This document shows, piece by piece, positions 1 to 10,119 of a stretch of DNA of 64,000 nucleotides. Made by a program: the position numbers and the translations under genes. This stretch comes from Phylloscopus collybita (taxonomy: Eukaryota > Chordata > Aves > Passeriformes > Phylloscopidae), in NCBI GenBank assembly GCA_027886175.1, contig JAJNNQ010000024.1:27941001-28005000 (forward strand), read 5' to 3'. Positions within the stretch are counted from its first letter, which is position 1, and every line of letters begins with the position of its first letter. The notes beneath the pieces are model-generated. The model was not told the DNA's origin and searched no databases. It saw only the letters and a list, made by a program, of their open reading frames with translations.

Positions 1-1716
1 CGTCCAACCCCTTTTAAGCAGGGGGCTCCTGCATTTGGGACAGTTCAACACCAGAGCCGTCCCTGGCAAGGCAGTAGGTACCTGCCCTTCCTGGGCAGAA
101 GCCAGGATTGATCATGTCTGCACCCTGGGCAGAGTTTGTTCTCACAGTTGGGTAGTGCAGAGCATCACTTCAGACATGGGCCTCTCCTCATAAATTTTCC
201 TGAAAAGTTTCTCGTGCAATTTAATTTCATCTGAAGGTGCACAGGTTTGGGGTTTTTCTTCTCACCTGCTCTGATCCAAGCCTAAGTTTTTCTCTGCATT
301 ATCTATGCCAGCATGACTGAGCAGGCCCTCCCTGGGCAGCAGATGTGCCCATTGCTCCATTGCCTGTCCCATGTCCCTCCTTGGCCCTAGCCTGGGCCAG
401 GAACATTATGTACCTGCTGGTGGGTGGTGCTTGTCTGTGACTCTGCTGCACTGTTATGTTCCTCAAGCCAACACCAAAAGTTGTCCATTTTTTTTTCCTT
501 TTAAATGAATGCACTACATTTATTGAGTAATGGAAACTTTCCATTCCAAATGACTCGAGTTACACTGAAAACTGAAATATTTAAATATTTCTCATCAGCC
601 TTTTGCACAGCTCTCTCACGTTCCTTCTCTCCGGAAGGGCTTTTAAGCCCACAGATGAACTGAGACCACTCACTGCCCCCTGCCTCACCAGGCCAGGGTG
701 CAGACTCCAGGCTGCTGAGCACAGCCTCCCCTTGCTGGGATGGAGGTCCCGATGCAGCCAGGCACTTTGGATGCAGTTTCTAGTCCTAAAGCCAGACTTT
801 CAGCCTGTGATGACTGCATGTTCCTCCTTAACAGTGCTGGCAGTCAGATCCACTGGGTCCAAATTCCTTCTTGCCTGCCCAGATACCAGCTCAGGAAGGC
901 AGTGGGTGCTGTGCCAGCCCCAAGGAAAGTCCAGGCACACAGGTAGCTGGCATGGAGGGGGGATGGGGGTGTCCTTTAATTGCTTAGCATGGTGCTTCTA
1001 CCCTCCTGCTCTGATTTGGGGCACCTCATGGCTCCTCTGGTCACACACAGCAGTCCAAGAAAGTCGGGATAATGCTGCGTGGAAACTGTAGGCAGTGCCT
1101 TGGATCTGCTTTGAATTTCATGCATCTCAAAAAGCTTGTCTCTAAATGGAGTTATTTCAGAGTAGAGAAAAAGCACTCACACTTCATACCACACATGGTG
1201 TTCCTCAGGCAGAGCAGTTATCATGCAAATACTACTTGCATCCAATTAATTGCTGGGCAAGGGCATGCCCTGTGTCAGCAAGTCAGCCCTACCCCGGGTT
1301 ATGTGATTTTTGAAGACAGCACTTCCTGGGACGGGCAGCCAGGGCACAAAGAGCATTGGGCTGTCGGTGTGACTCCCTGCTGGCACTCAGCACAGCTTGG
1401 CTCAGCCCTGGGAACAGCACCTGTGCCCTGTCAGCACTCCCCTCCCTGCCACCATCCCCAAACCTGCAGCAGCCCCTGGGTGCAGCTGAAAGGGGTGGCC
1501 TGAGCAGGGATCCCTCTCCTCCTGCACACCCTCGCAGCACAGCAGCCAGCCCTGCCCAGTGTGTAAGGGGATGGGCTGTGGGAAGTAGGATGCCAAGGGG
1601 GCCTGGCCCCTCCAAGTGCCTCCCAGACAAAAGAGTCACAGTAAAAATCATGCTCCCCTGCTTTGGAGAGGACCTCTTGTGAGCATGATGATGTGCCCCT
1701 GGAACATGAAGAGGCA
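1..1716. other. Non-coding stretch, nothing recognised
   Basis: I see no splice-bounded coding exon, RNA gene or recognisable repeat here. The open frames present (up to about 160 codons) have low-complexity, unfamiliar translations and overlap one another on both strands, as expected by chance at this base composition. Confidence 0.6.
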
Positions 1717-2039
1717 GACTTCCAGTACCTAAGGGGGGCCTACAGGAAAGAGGAAATGAACTATTTGCAAGGGCATATAGGACAAGGGGGAATGGCTTCA
1801 AACCGAAACAGGGTAGGCTGAGATTAGATATTAGGAAGCAATTCTTTACTCTGATGATGGTGGGGCACTGGAACAGGCTGCCCAGAAAAACTATGGATGC
1901 TTCATCCCTGGAAATGTTCGAGGCCAGGCTGGACAGGGTTTTGAGCAAACTGGTCTAGTGGAAGGTGTCCCATGGCAGGGGGCTTGGAACAAATGACCTT
2001 TAGGGTGTCTTCCAACCCAAACCATTCTCTGACTCTGTG
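1717..2039 (+). mobile_element. CR1 LINE, 5'-truncated 3' end
   Basis: This is the last part of a CR1 ORF2 plus its 3' untranslated tail. Hallmarks in order are a stretch resembling the usual CR1 'GGACAAGGGGGAATGGCTT' block, then 'CACTGGAACAGGCTGCCCAG', then 'TCCAACCCAAACCATTCT', ending in two degenerate copies of the CR1 terminal octamer (ATTCTCTG, ACTCTGTG). CR1 copies usually lack a poly-A tail and are truncated at the 5' end, as here. The frame is broken, so no protein is expected. The family is recognised from memory of the CR1 consensus; subfamily is not assigned. Confidence 0.93.
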
Positions 2040-2194
2040 TGTCCCCATGTCAGGGGCAGGTGCCTTTGGCTGCAGCGCTGAGGACCGCAGAGGATAAGCA
2101 TGGCTCCATTGCAGCCAGCGGGCTGGGGATGGTCCGTGCAGCTGAGCCAGCTGCGGGAGCCCGAAGCGTTCGGCCTTGTCCTGGTGTGACCAGA

Positions 2195-2201
2195 TGACTC
2201 A
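2195..2201. promoter_or_regulatory. AP-1-type site beside CpG island
   Basis: ATGACTCAT (2194-2202) is a near-perfect palindrome with the AP-1 core TGACTCA. It sits between GTGAC and GTCAC half repeats, about 25 bases before the orphan CpG island. A match to a short motif is weak evidence alone; the clustering with the island raises its value slightly. Confidence 0.3.
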
Positions 2202-2224
2202 TGTCACCCTGGCTCTCTGAAGAA

Positions 2225-2560
2225 TAACAGGCGGCACTGGGCAGCCGGGGCGAGGCGGGATGGATCCCTGCGGGCAGAGCAGCTGTATGCAAAGCGCCGC
2301 GGGCCATCTCGGCTGCTGCCGGCGCATCCCCGCGGCCGCGGGCGGGCGGGGGCCGCAGCGGCGGCTGGAGCTGTGCCGCAGCAGGAGCAGCAGCGCGGCT
2401 GGAGACTTGGCTCTGCCCGAGAGGTTAAAACAATCCCTCCCTGTCCTTCGGGGGGGGCTGGATTTCCACTGTGAGAAACGCCGGCTTGGCCGGGAGGTTT
2501 CTGACCGAAGTGCTGCTTTGCCGCAGTTCCACGGGCGATGGGGAGAGCGAGTCACGGTGA
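2225..2560. promoter_or_regulatory. Orphan CpG island, possible promoter
   Basis: This is a compact block very rich in G, C and CpG (for example CCGCGGCCGCGGGCGGGCGG near 2331-2350), flanked by ordinary AT-richer sequence. In birds such islands normally mark promoters. Frames on both strands stay open through it (2260-2703 plus; 2199-2555 and 2425-2748 minus), but this follows from the low stop frequency of GC-rich DNA and none looks like a known protein. A perfect octamer ATTTGCAT lies just downstream at 2665-2672. I cannot tell which strand would be transcribed. Confidence 0.55.
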
Positions 2561-3689
2561 TTTATTTCCCAGCCCCTCCTTCTGAGTCCAGGCTCTGTGT
2601 ATGCCATTCGCTGACTTCCCCTTACTCTGCACCCAGACCTTCTTCTGCATCCTGCTGGGGTTTTATTTGCATTACGTACACGGCAGCGTTTAAATCTGGG
2701 TAGTTTCCCTCTTGATAGTAATAGTTTTAAAAGAGAAAACAACCCCAAACTCTTCCATTTCAGCTGTTTAGTGCATCAAACCTCTATCAACCATCACAGT
2801 TATTTGTAAATCACTTCTAGGGTTTTCGTAATAAATATTACCTCTCAAAGCCTTAAAGAGCTTTGAGCTCCTCTGAAAGAGAGGATGAGACCCTGCTCTT
2901 CATCTTAAATGTAAGAGAAACCTTAATTTTTCTGCGTGGGTGGCTGCACTGGGCAGCACTGAAGAACACCCACAGTTATAGGTTATTCCAGTAAAGCTCC
3001 ATATTTTCATTTAAAAATAATAAAGTAACTTTCCAGGCCTGGGCTGTGTGTGGGGGAAAGTGTGAAAAATGAACCTACAAGCTTCACATTTTTCATACTA
3101 AGCAGCAAATAAACCCCCTACAGATTAATTTTAAAATAAAATCTCAGCTTTTTTTTTTTTTTTTTTAATCCACCTTCATGACACTTCAAAATTTCACATA
3201 TGGAGGTTTTTTTACTAGTTTTTTTTCTCCTTCCTGCCTCCACCCCACCCTGAAAGCTGGGGAGCTGGCAATAAAAAGGCAGCCATTAATCCACCCATCA
3301 AGTGGTTCTGAAAATGTGACCTGTGGCCATGTAGCTGAGATGGATGGTGGTGCCAGGCTGGCTGTGTACATAGCCAAGGAGGAGCCTTCTATATTTAAAA
3401 GGTTCATATGGTGGTCAGAGCAAAAAATAAGGCAAGTGTGTCCGTTAATTAGGAATAGAAAGCTTCAGCAGCTCGGGTGTGCATCACACTTTCCTCTAGC
3501 CCTTGACTTCCTCTCCACCCTGGTTATTCCACCTTTCTTATTTGTCTTATATTTGATTATGAGGTCTTGGAGCAAAGGCTTCCTTGTCACAGCAGAGCAG
3601 AGTTGTCAGCTGTACTGGCCTTTTCTACTCCTCAGGTCACCTAAAGAATTACTCACTGCTTGATTCCCAACTCATAGGGATGGAGAGCT
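2561..3689. other. AT-richer non-coding stretch
   Basis: No gene is seen. It holds an octamer ATTTGCAT at 2665-2672 and a T-run at about 3150-3167. The 161-codon open frame at 3178-3663 has no recognisable protein features. Confidence 0.5.
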
Positions 3690-4445
3690 AAAAAGAGTGT
3701 CCTGAAAATTTTGGTCAGCTTCTCTGTCCCTAAGGGCAGCTTCCCAGGGGATCTCATCCACTAATTTTTTAAACAGATAGAAGTCCACTCTGCTCCCCAT
3801 GAGACCCATGTTCCCCAAGATCATGGACTCATCCAGGGCCTGGCTGCTACAGTCCCAACAGCCTCCACTTAACTTGTCTGATGAGCTCATCAGCACAAGG
3901 TCCAGCAACACTTCTCTGGCTGGTTTGTCCAATGCCTGGACCAGTAGATTGTCCTCTAGGCACTCCAGGAGTCTCCTGGATTGTTTTCAGCCAGCTGTGC
4001 TGCTTTCCCAGCAGATGTCCGGATGGTTGAAAGCCTCCATTTGGATGAAAACATGTGAGTGTGAGGCTTCTGTAGCTGAAGCAAGAAGCCTTATCAACTG
4101 GTCAGGCACTTGGAGCAGACCCCACCCCCAAGCTGTCCTTTGGTGGTCCCATCCTCGATTTTCATCCACAAGTTCTCAGCCTGTCTGTGGCTGCTTCTCA
4201 GAGGCAATTCCCCACAATCCATCTATTCCTTAACCTAGAGCACAACAACCCTCCCTCCCTCCCAGCCTGTCTCTTCTGGAAAGGTCATAGCCCTCAATTG
4301 TAGAGTTCCAGTTGTGCTACTCATCCCACACCGTGTTTCTGGGATAGCAATTAGGTAATAGTTTTCTAATTGCACCATGGTTTCCAGCTCCTCTTGCTTG
4401 TTTCCCATGCATTGATGTAGAGACATTTCAGCTGGGCTATCACCC
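3690..4445 (-). mobile_element. CR1 LINE ORF2 endonuclease-domain fragment (pseudogene)
   Basis: Read on the minus strand, three adjoining frames line up with the apurinic-type endonuclease region at the start of CR1 ORF2. From about 4425 there is 'MGNKQEELETMVQLENY', then near 4000-4050 'FNHPDICW' (the family's GDFNxPDxCW motif), then near 3890-3930 'LLDLVL', and near 3720-3760 'LFKKLVDEIPWEAAL'. The pieces are split by frameshifts and stops, and the usual GD before FNHPD reads EA, so the element is dead. Unlike ordinary CR1 copies it lacks the reverse transcriptase and the 3' tail, so the 3' side was lost after insertion. Family assignment is from memory of avian CR1 proteins. Confidence 0.85.
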
Positions 4446-4594
4446 TGCTTGCCTTTTGGGAAGAACCCTCTCTAACTCCTTTGGGATGATTAACAGGTAT
4501 TTCCCTGCTGCTTCCTAAAGTGTTGGTGTTTCATGATTCCTCTCTGACCCTCTGAAAAATGAATTTTGTAATTTGTGGCTCCATGTGAGACTTA

Positions 4595-4661
4595 GAGTCA
4601 TATTAAAATTTGGTGCAGCAAGCATTGCTGTGTTGTGTTTGGCCTGGTATTCAAAGCAGGA
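4595..4661. repeat. Unclassified dispersed repeat, copy 1
   Basis: These 67 bases align without gaps to 7188-7254 with 57 identical positions (about 85%). The shared block begins GAGTCATATTAAAATTTGG and ends AAGCAGGA. I do not recognise the family; a fragment of an LTR or of a LINE 5' region is possible. Copy 1 lies about 150 bases beyond the 5' side of the minus-strand CR1 endonuclease fragment. Confidence 0.75.
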
Positions 4662-6703
4662 AGTGCCCGAGGTCTCGGGAACCCAGTTTCCACAAATCCA
4701 GACTAATTTTGGCAAATTCAGGACGCTTGGAAACAACAGCCAGTTCTTATATGACCTTAATCACGTGTAAGTATGCACTGGTGAGACAGGGAAAGGCTGT
4801 TTTGGGCTCATCCATAAAAAGCAAAGGCTGGATTGTGAATATTCTCAGAGAACAGGGTGGGAGGGAGTATCTCTCCATCATAGGCTCAACTGTAATACTC
4901 CAGAATGCTGCAAAGGACTACCAAACACAGTCATTCCCTAAGGCAATAATGGTCTGGACCACACTCACTCCAGCTGCCTGGGTTTGTTCCACAGCTGAGA
5001 AACCATTCTGTGGCAATCAGGTGGTTTTCCATTAGAGGTCCATTACATTTAATATCATCCATCCATAAAGCTCTCTGCTTCACCTGCAGCCCTAAGGGAT
5101 CTCCTTAATAATTCAGTGCCTTTAGATACACACAGTAACAATTTGGCTCCTTTCAGTGGGGATTTTACCTCCAAGAAGTAAGCAGAGGTCTCTCAGTGTG
5201 GTAATGCTGCCCTTTTCCCTCCGGGACTGGGTTGCCTCAGCAGATATTGGCGGCAGAAATGCAGCTTTCCCCTGGCGCTGGAGAGCTGCCATGCCCATCT
5301 GCCTTCCTGGAAAAGCCAATTTTAGCAAAGCTGTAGCCCTCCAAAATTGCTGTCTTGCTGTGATTGCTGGTGGAATCCAACCTGGGACATCCCAGGGCTT
5401 CCCAAGAACAGCTGATGCAGGGCTGTGCCGTTAGCCTGGGCTTCCTATGGCTGGTGGTGCTGAGCTGATTTATCAGCTGTTGTTCCCTCTGTCCCACAGC
5501 TGCTCCTGGCTGTGCCAGGGCCTGCAGTGGAAGAGCCTGCTGTTCCCCACAAGGGGTGCAGTCCTGCCAGGTATACCGTGTGTTCATTAAGGGAGGGCTG
5601 CTGATCTCCTAACCTGCCGTGGTGGCGATTGCAGTGTTACCTTTGTTGTGTCTCCATTACAAGGCGGCCAGGGACAGAGCCTGGACACAGGGAGCATGGG
5701 GGTGCACACACCCACAACTCCTTCCCTGCAGCTGGCCAAGGACTGGGGGACCTGCACACCCCCCACACCAGCCTTCTGCCCTGAAACACGGTCATCTGAG
5801 GAAATTTAATTAGATAGCGAGGAACAAGCAGAAGGCATGGGGAGTTAAATGGATAATTGAGGGAAAGAAAAGTGATGACATTCATTTTATTTATTTTTTT
5901 TTTAACTTTCTCCCATGGGCAGTGAAGATGTTCCCTTCTGCTGCTGTACCTGAGAGCACTGGCAGCTGCAGTTATCCCTCTCTAGACCTTTAGCTGTGGC
6001 TGCACTGATTTTTTAAAAATTTCTCTTAAGTTAACTGCTATCCATATGCCCTCCTCCAGCAAAAGGAAGCCAAGAGGATGAGAGGGAGTAGAATCATCTC
6101 TGCCCAAGAGCTCGTAGCTCTTCTTTGCAAGGTAACTTGGAGTCAGACCACCTGGCCCAGAAAACATCACACCCCTATGTCAGGGACATCCACCTGCAGC
6201 ACCCATTTTCACTTCAGTTTTGGAGAAGAGTCTCTTTGTCAAGGACGTTCCTGGGAGCTCACTTCTCTTGGTGTGTTTGCTCAGGCCTCACTGAGCTGGG
6301 TGGTGGGGACGAAGCCTGGGCTTGCTGGCTGGGTGATGTGGCTCTGGTGGCTGTGACATCATGGAGGATGTGTCACAGAGGGAGAAGTCACCAGGGGCAT
6401 CAGTAGGCAGCCCCAGTTCCACCACGGCTGCACTCATGTAGGACTTGGGTGTTGGTGAGTGCTTGTGCAGGGAGAAGGCTGGGCTGGAGGGAGGACAGGG
6501 CAGATGCCAGGGGTTCCGAAACAGAGAGAGAGCCAAGCCCCTCAGGACAGCCATTAGTGCCCTTGGGTCTGGGGGCAGAGAGGCTCGGGGCTCCCAGAGG
6601 TGGCAGGTGCCTAGAGAGGCTTTGGGAATGTGCTGGGTGCCCCCAGCTCCTTACTCTCTCCCACACAGACCTGATGAGCCCCCTTTCTTCCTACTTCCTC
6701 CAG
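4662..6703. other. Non-coding stretch
   Basis: No coding exon or repeat is recognised. The bases just before 6704 form a strong pyrimidine tract and splice acceptor that belongs to the next feature; an untranslated 5' exon of that gene could lie here, but I cannot point to one. Confidence 0.5.
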
Positions 6704-7108
6704 GCCATGGCTGCAACTCTCCTTCTAGCTTCAATGGCCAGAGAGATGATCCTGCCTGGCCAGAATAAGCACCACATCAGCAGAGCCACGGCCAAACAGA
6801 TGCTGGAGCGTGAGGTGTACCTGCACCAGGAGTTGATTCATTTGCTGCAGGAGATTGAGAAGAATGCAGAGGAAGGCCAGTTCTTTTCTGGGTGGCTGTT
6901 TTGGACTGCTGCAGTTGGTCTGGTCCTGATTGCTGTCATCTGCTGGCTGGTCAGGCGAAGAAGGAAGCGCCAGGTGTCTCCTCAGTCATATAGAATCTTC
7001 TGGCCTGATCTCCCAGAAGACATTGCTGAGATTGAAATTGGATTAAGCGTTTATGAGAACAATCGTGCAAGGCGCAACAACTTGGCCTTGGATGTGCCCA
7101 GTTCTTAG
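6704..7108 (+). CDS. ITPRIP-like single-pass membrane protein, N-terminal part only
   Basis: A 133-codon frame opens at ATG 6707, three bases after a good acceptor (pyrimidine tract then CTCCAG), and closes with TAG at 7106-7108. The protein has a short hydrophobic N-terminus (MAATLLLAS), a charged helical stretch with coiled-coil character (about residues 30-56, LEREVYLHQELIHLLQEIE), one membrane helix (about 63-82) and a basic stop-transfer RRRRKR at 83-88, then an acidic tail. This layout and the 'LQE(I/V)E' region resemble the N-terminus of avian inositol-1,4,5-trisphosphate-receptor-interacting-protein-like proteins, a group multiplied in birds. Those continue into a Mab-21 domain of several hundred residues, which is absent. 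The frame could be extended in front to 6449, but that part looks random. It may be a truncated gene copy or a short membrane protein of its own. Confidence 0.5.
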   Translation, partial: AMAATLLLASMAREMILPGQNKHHISRATAKQMLEREVYLHQELIHLLQEIEKNAEEGQFFSGWLFWTAAVGLVLIAVICWLVRRRRKRQVSPQSYRIFWPDLPEDIAEIEIGLSVYENNRARRNNLALDVPSS

Positions 7109-7187
7109 GTTTGCCCAGGTTGTCTGGATGGCATCCCTTGCTTCCATTGTGTCAACTTCTTTGTTAGGGTTTCATATAGGACTAAAG

Positions 7188-7254
7188 GAGTCATATTAAA
7201 ATTTGGGAAAGCAAGCACTGCTGTGTTGGTTTTGGCTCGATATTCCAAGCAGGA
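7188..7254. repeat. Unclassified dispersed repeat, copy 2
   Basis: Ungapped match to 4595-4661 at 57 of 67 positions. It lies 80 bases after the stop codon of the ITPRIP-like frame and contains ATTAAA (7195-7200 region), a common variant polyadenylation signal, which also occurs in copy 1 and so probably belongs to the repeat rather than to the gene. Confidence 0.75.
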
Positions 7255-10098
7255 CTTGTGTTGGTAACTTCTGCTGCAGTAGTTTTCCATTGAGGTTGGG
7301 TATTTTCCAGAAAGTGAGACAGAAATGTTGACATCTTCCAGGCTGCCCCCTAGTCATCAGCTGGTACAGCTGACTCATCTCGTGCCTGCCTCTGTGCCTC
7401 TTCCTGTCTCCCCACCCCTGCATCTCCCTGCACATGTGTAAACTGCCAGCATTGCCACTTGCTCCAGGGTGGCTCTGACCACTTGTGTGGCACATGCCAT
7501 GCAAGAAGCAAGAGCTAACCTGTTCCATCCCTCCTCCCAGCTCTATCTCCAGAAACCTCCAGTCCCTCCTCTTCCAGGGTTTCTCACCTGACCTCTCTGT
7601 TTCTTGTAATTTGGCCCATCAGGGTTCCTCTGCACTCTTCAAAGCCTTCAACAGCCACAGTTCCCCTGCCCTTTGTGAACTCTTTTGGGAAGTCTCATTA
7701 TTCCCTTGCTGCAGCATCCTCCCCCTCCACCACCACACCTGTGGGCACAGCACAGAAGCTCCTCATGCAGGTGGCAGTTCATCTGGTGTAATACAGGGGC
7801 CAGTGTGTAGGGGACAAATTTTTAAGCAAGGCTCTGAGCAGGTATTTCCAAACTATGTCATGCAGGGCCAGCTGCCCTTTCTCTGGGGGAGGGGTGTAAC
7901 ATTACTCCTATTTTAAGTAGCCTTAATTGCACAACCTGCATTTTTGTGAAATTGGAGGATTTTTGCCTTGAGTCTGCCTTTTCCAGCTGCCTTGCAGCCC
8001 TCTCCTTTTGCCTGAGCTCTGATGTGCATCTGTGTCCCCCACCCTTGACCCCCATTAGCCCAAGAGGCAGCTGCCATGGGTTCATACTTGTCCTTTCTTG
8101 TCTTGGAGGATGAAGGAGAGCTCTTCACCTCCAGCTTGGTGGCTTGCAGGCACTAGGTCGTTATCATAGTGAGCAGGCTTATCTGAGGATCTTTTCCATG
8201 AGAGCAATGCAACACAGCAGCAAGAAGCTGGGTTGTCCCCTAGGCCTTTTCCAATAGCCCTTTTGCTCCCCTTCACTTCCCCCGTCCCTCCTCCTCTTCC
8301 CTGTCCTTTGTCTTGGCTCTCAGCCGTGCAATTCCAGCCAACTTGGGCACACGGGGCTTGGATGCACGTGCCTGTCCTGTTTACCAGGATAAAAAGGGCA
8401 GTGAAGGGAGATGCAAGCAGAGACGCAGGAGGCGCTGGAAGGCAGACGCAGGGAGAGGCACACGAGCGTAACTGAGCAGAAAAACACAGATGGACGTGGA
8501 TGTGCAGGCAGCCCCGGGCAACCTGAGCCTTTTCTGAGAGCAAGAGAGGCAGACAAGGCTGCACGTGCAGGCAGGCACATGGGGACAGGACACTGGCACA
8601 TGCTGAGGAGGAGGCAGATGAGCAGACAAGCAGAGAAATACCAGGGCAGGTAATGAGGGACCAGGACGGCAGGAGCTGCAGGGGCCTGTGGTGTGGGGAA
8701 ACAGCAGGAGATGCTGTGCAGGGCATGAGCCCTGGTGTGTGCCACAGCCCCTCTTCCCAGGAGAAGGGCTGAGCAGCTGCATGAGTCTGGCTTTCTCTCT
8801 CCTCTCTTCTCTCTGGCTGGATCCAGACTGTGGGCAGCAGCTTCTTTCAGTGCTGGGACCCCACCTGGAGCAGTTGTCCTCATGTATAGACCGTTTCCTG
8901 CCCTCGGCTGCCTCACACACTTGTAGGGAAAATTACAGTGAAGGGCATTTCTTGGATGTTGCATGCAGACCTGCAAAAGAATTGCGGGGTCATTAATGCC
9001 ACCGTGCGTAAGGAGCAGAGAAAGTAAAATCCTTTCTCGGTCAGGAAACTTTGCGACTCTCTCCTGGCTGGAATACTTGCTTGGCAGCTCCAGCCCCTTG
9101 CTACAGACTTGACTTGAATAATCCTTTTCCTCTTGGCTCCTTGATGTCCCTGACCTGTCTCCTCTCCCTCCACCAAGGAGAACAATAAAGTCCCATTTTT
9201 CAACACGACAGTTTATGGAGCTCCCTTGTAGCAGGGGCTCCAGACCATGTGAGAGGTGCAAGGGGGGTGCCCAGAGGTGCCCTGCCCAGAGCCTGCCTCA
9301 CACACCTCCTCCTCCTCCTTCTCTTGCTGCTCTGTCCCTGCAGATGGGAAACCAAACCCCCGTCACTCGCTCTGAGCCACCAGAGTCTGCTGCAGGTCAC
9401 TTCCTGGAGACAATGGCTTTATTCCTTGGACCACTGGACGGCTTCTGGCACGGGAGCCAAATCAGTGAATGGAAATCTCCTCCCTGCGAGCTGCAGTGAC
9501 ATCCTGCTATTGTTGGCACCCCTTGGCAGGTTTGTTCAGCTGCTTTGTACCAGTTGACATCTCCGGGCTTTCATCAGTGCATCAGCATCACCCTAAGGCA
9601 CATGGGCTTCCTGACCTAGTGCCCAAGGAAAGCCCTCTTCTCCTGTTTACGGTCAGGATGTGAAAGTAAAGGAAGCTGAAATGCTGCTCAGGAATCCACT
9701 CCAGGCTTTAATCACCACTGTCACTGCTAGAAGACGTGGGGAATGTCGAAAAATAATCACCATGCTGTGTAATAGGATGCAGATGTTCAGGTTGTGATCT
9801 ATGCAGACACTGTGACCTCCTGGCTACTGGAAGCCAAGCCCTAATCAAAACTCTGGAACTGAAAAAAAATCTTCCCGCAAGCTTCCAAGAAATCTGGAAG
9901 ACCTTTGTGTGTGATCAGTAGAAGTACAATGGCTCTGAACACAACTTTGGTTAGGCCAGGACAGATCTCTCTGTTGGCAGCACAAGAGAGCAGCCTAGGG
10001 CAGACAGGGTTAACTATGTCTGGAGCTGGTTTGGAAAGGCCCTTGCTGGACAAGAAAATTAAAATTACGATTGCCTTGTAAGCTGTAGGGTATTAAGG
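7255..10098. other. Non-coding stretch with long open minus-strand frames
   Basis: No gene is recognised. From 8400 to 8660 the plus strand is purine- and CAG/CAGG-rich, so stops are rare on the minus strand and three long frames overlap there (longest 8320-9261, 313 codons). A short CTC-type trinucleotide run lies at about 9305-9322. Confidence 0.5.
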
Positions 10099-10119
10099 TA
10101 CACACACACACACACACAC
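10099..10119. repeat. (AC)n microsatellite
   Basis: About ten uninterrupted AC units, followed by GTGTATGCATAC. Confidence 0.95.

Noticed and set aside
6449..6706. N-terminal extension of the ITPRIP-like frame
   Set aside because: The acceptor at 6702-6703 and the protein-like sequence only from Met at 6707 favour the shorter start; the extension looks random.
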